Of a stretch of 12,603 nt of DNA, positions 11,534-12,603 are shown in pieces. The stretch's first letter is position 1. Every line of letters starts with the position of its first letter. The notes beneath the pieces are model-generated. The model was not told the DNA's origin. It saw only the letters and a program-made list of their open reading frames with translations, and searched no databases. A program made the translations under genes and the position numbers. The stretch comes from an uncultured Haemophilus sp. (GTDB lineage: Bacteria > Pseudomonadota > Gammaproteobacteria > Enterobacterales > Pasteurellaceae): assembly GCA_902481695.1 (NCBI GenBank), contig CABSXY010000035.1, positions 1 to 12,603 on the forward strand, in the 5' to 3' direction.

Positions 11534-12603
11534 ATGCAACAATCTTTACTTGAACGCCTTTTTTCCATTAAAGAAAAGGGCAGTACGACCAAAACCGAAA
11601 TTATTGCTGGTATCACCACCTTCTTTACTATGGTGTACATCGTGTTTGTGAACCCATCCGTATTAGGTGATGCGGGAATGGATAAGCAAGTTGTTTTTGT
11701 GACCACTTGTTTAATTGCCGCGCTCGGCACCATTGCGATGGGGTTATTCAGTAATTTACCTATCGCCCTTGCACCTGCAATGGGGCTCAATGCGTTCTTT
11801 GCTTATGTAGTCGTTGGCAAGCTCGGTTATTCTTGGGAAGTGGGCATGGGCACTATTTTCTGGGGCTCGATTGGTTTATTTGTTCTCACCCTATTCCAAA
11901 TCCGTTATTGGTTAATGGCGTCTATTCCGCTTTCATTGCGCGTGGGAATTGGTGCAGGCATCGGCTTTTTTATTGCCTTAATTGGCTTTAAAAATATGGG
12001 ATTGGTTGTAGCGAATCCTGCAACCTTAGTGGCATTAGGCAATTTACATGATCCTAAAATTCTGCTTGGCGTATTAGGTTTCTTTATTATCGTCGTTTTA
12101 GCTGCACGTAATATTTTCTCTGGTGTCTTAATTTCTATCGCGGTAGTCACTGGATTAGCGCTTTTAATTGATGAGCAAGTCACGTTCCACGGTATTGTTT
12201 CTATGCCACCAAGTTTAGATGCAGTTGTAGGGAAAGTGGATATTGCTGGTGCTTTAGATACCGCTTTGCTTGGCATCATTTTCTCTTTCCTTTTAGTTAA
12301 CTTATTTGACTCATCAGGCACCTTATTAGGTGTGACCGATAAAGCAGGTTTCAGCGATGAAAAAGGTCGTTTCCCAAAAATGAAACAAGCCCTTTATGTA
12401 GATAGTGTGAGTGCGGTAGTAGGTTCTTATATCGGCACATCTGCTATCAGTACCTATATCGAAAGTGGCGCTGGGGTTTCAGTTGGTGGTAGAACAGGTT
12501 TAACGGCGGTGACAGTCGGGGTTTTATTCTTACTCACTATTTTCTTTTCACCACTTGCTAGTGTGGTACCAGCTTATGCAACCGCAGGGGCATTAGTTTA
12601 TGT
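11534..12603 (+). CDS. NCS2/AzgA-type purine (adenine or guanine/hypoxanthine) permease, C-terminus outside window
   Basis: This is an inner-membrane proton-coupled nucleobase transporter of the AzgA-like branch (E. coli AdeP, AdeQ, GhxP, GhxQ). From ATG 11534 there are 356 residues to the window edge, out of a usual 430-450, and the frame is open to the end. The N-terminus has KTEIIAGITTFFTMVYIVFVNP (20-41), followed by the signature ALAPAMGLNAFFAY (78-91). Repeated hydrophobic helices follow, with VNLFDSSGTLLGVTDKAGF (about 256-274) and SAISTYIESGAGVSVGGRTG (about 298-317). The last two are substrate-site segments in this family. Specificity cannot be decided here. AAGGGGAAG is a strong ribosome site. 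It follows usg by 20 bases, and no purine repressor box was seen in that gap. Confidence 0.93.
   Translation, partial: MQQSLLERLFSIKEKGSTTKTEIIAGITTFFTMVYIVFVNPSVLGDAGMDKQVVFVTTCLIAALGTIAMGLFSNLPIALAPAMGLNAFFAYVVVGKLGYSWEVGMGTIFWGSIGLFVLTLFQIRYWLMASIPLSLRVGIGAGIGFFIALIGFKNMGLVVANPATLVALGNLHDPKILLGVLGFFIIVVLAARNIFSGVLISIAVVTGLALLIDEQVTFHGIVSMPPSLDAVVGKVDIAGALDTALLGIIFSFLLVNLFDSSGTLLGVTDKAGFSDEKGRFPKMKQALYVDSVSAVVGSYIGTSAISTYIESGAGVSVGGRTGLTAVTVGVLFLLTIFFSPLASVVPAYATAGALVY

Noticed and set aside
11515..12321. Two minus-strand frames (11515-11790, 11905-12321) at the right end
   Set aside because: They are antisense to an open permease frame with clear transporter signatures that simply lacks a stop inside the window.

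Overview
The window looks like chromosomal DNA of a Haemophilus-type member of the Pasteurellaceae. It is AT-rich. It carries seven exact copies of the 9-base DNA uptake sequence AAGTGCGGT (either strand) plus several one-mismatch copies. The proteins match Haemophilus/gamma-proteobacterial families along their whole lengths, for example a 159-residue YbaK with Lys46 and a 177-residue FabA. No tRNA, rRNA, CRISPR array, insertion sequence or prophage was seen. From memory of the H. influenzae Rd gene numbering, these blocks are not contiguous there, so another species such as H. parainfluenzae is plausible; this is an inference.

Layout. Positions 1-1765 (minus strand) hold the start of the rsx (rnf) operon: rsxA, a previously unlisted 24-codon membrane microprotein frame, rsxB, and the first 176 codons of rsxC, which runs off the left edge. 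Upstream on the same strand are a 717-residue FUSC/YccS-type membrane protein (1867-4020) and a secreted UPF0319/YccT-type protein (4118-4774) with its own terminator. Transcription then diverges: acylphosphatase (4896-5165), followed by a yqcC-truC-yoaH-like-cspD run on the plus strand (5236-6806). A strong hairpin separates cspD from the convergent matP (6887-7336, minus). matP is divergent from the Lon-like protease lonH/ycbZ (7481-9241), which is followed by fabA (9410-9943). The matP-lonH-fabA order matches enterobacteria. ybaK (10004-10483, minus) converges on fabA. usg (10560-11513) and a purine-type permease (11534 to the right edge) end the window.

Function. Most genes are housekeeping: membrane electron transport (Rsx), RNA modification (TruC), translation quality control (YbaK), Ter macrodomain organisation (MatP), and unsaturated fatty acid synthesis (FabA). 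The fabA upstream region is rich in regulation. It has a FadR-like operator, a FabR-like palindrome 1 bp downstream, a well-formed sigma70 promoter, and a further 14-bp palindrome at the expected transcription start.

The most novel observation is the 24-codon hydrophobic frame that exactly fills the rsxA-rsxB gap, overlapping rsxA as ATGA and rsxB as TAATG. It is a candidate small subunit or assembly factor of the Rsx/Rnf complex. A second is an 8-codon leader frame with an excellent Shine-Dalgarno sequence upstream of cspD.
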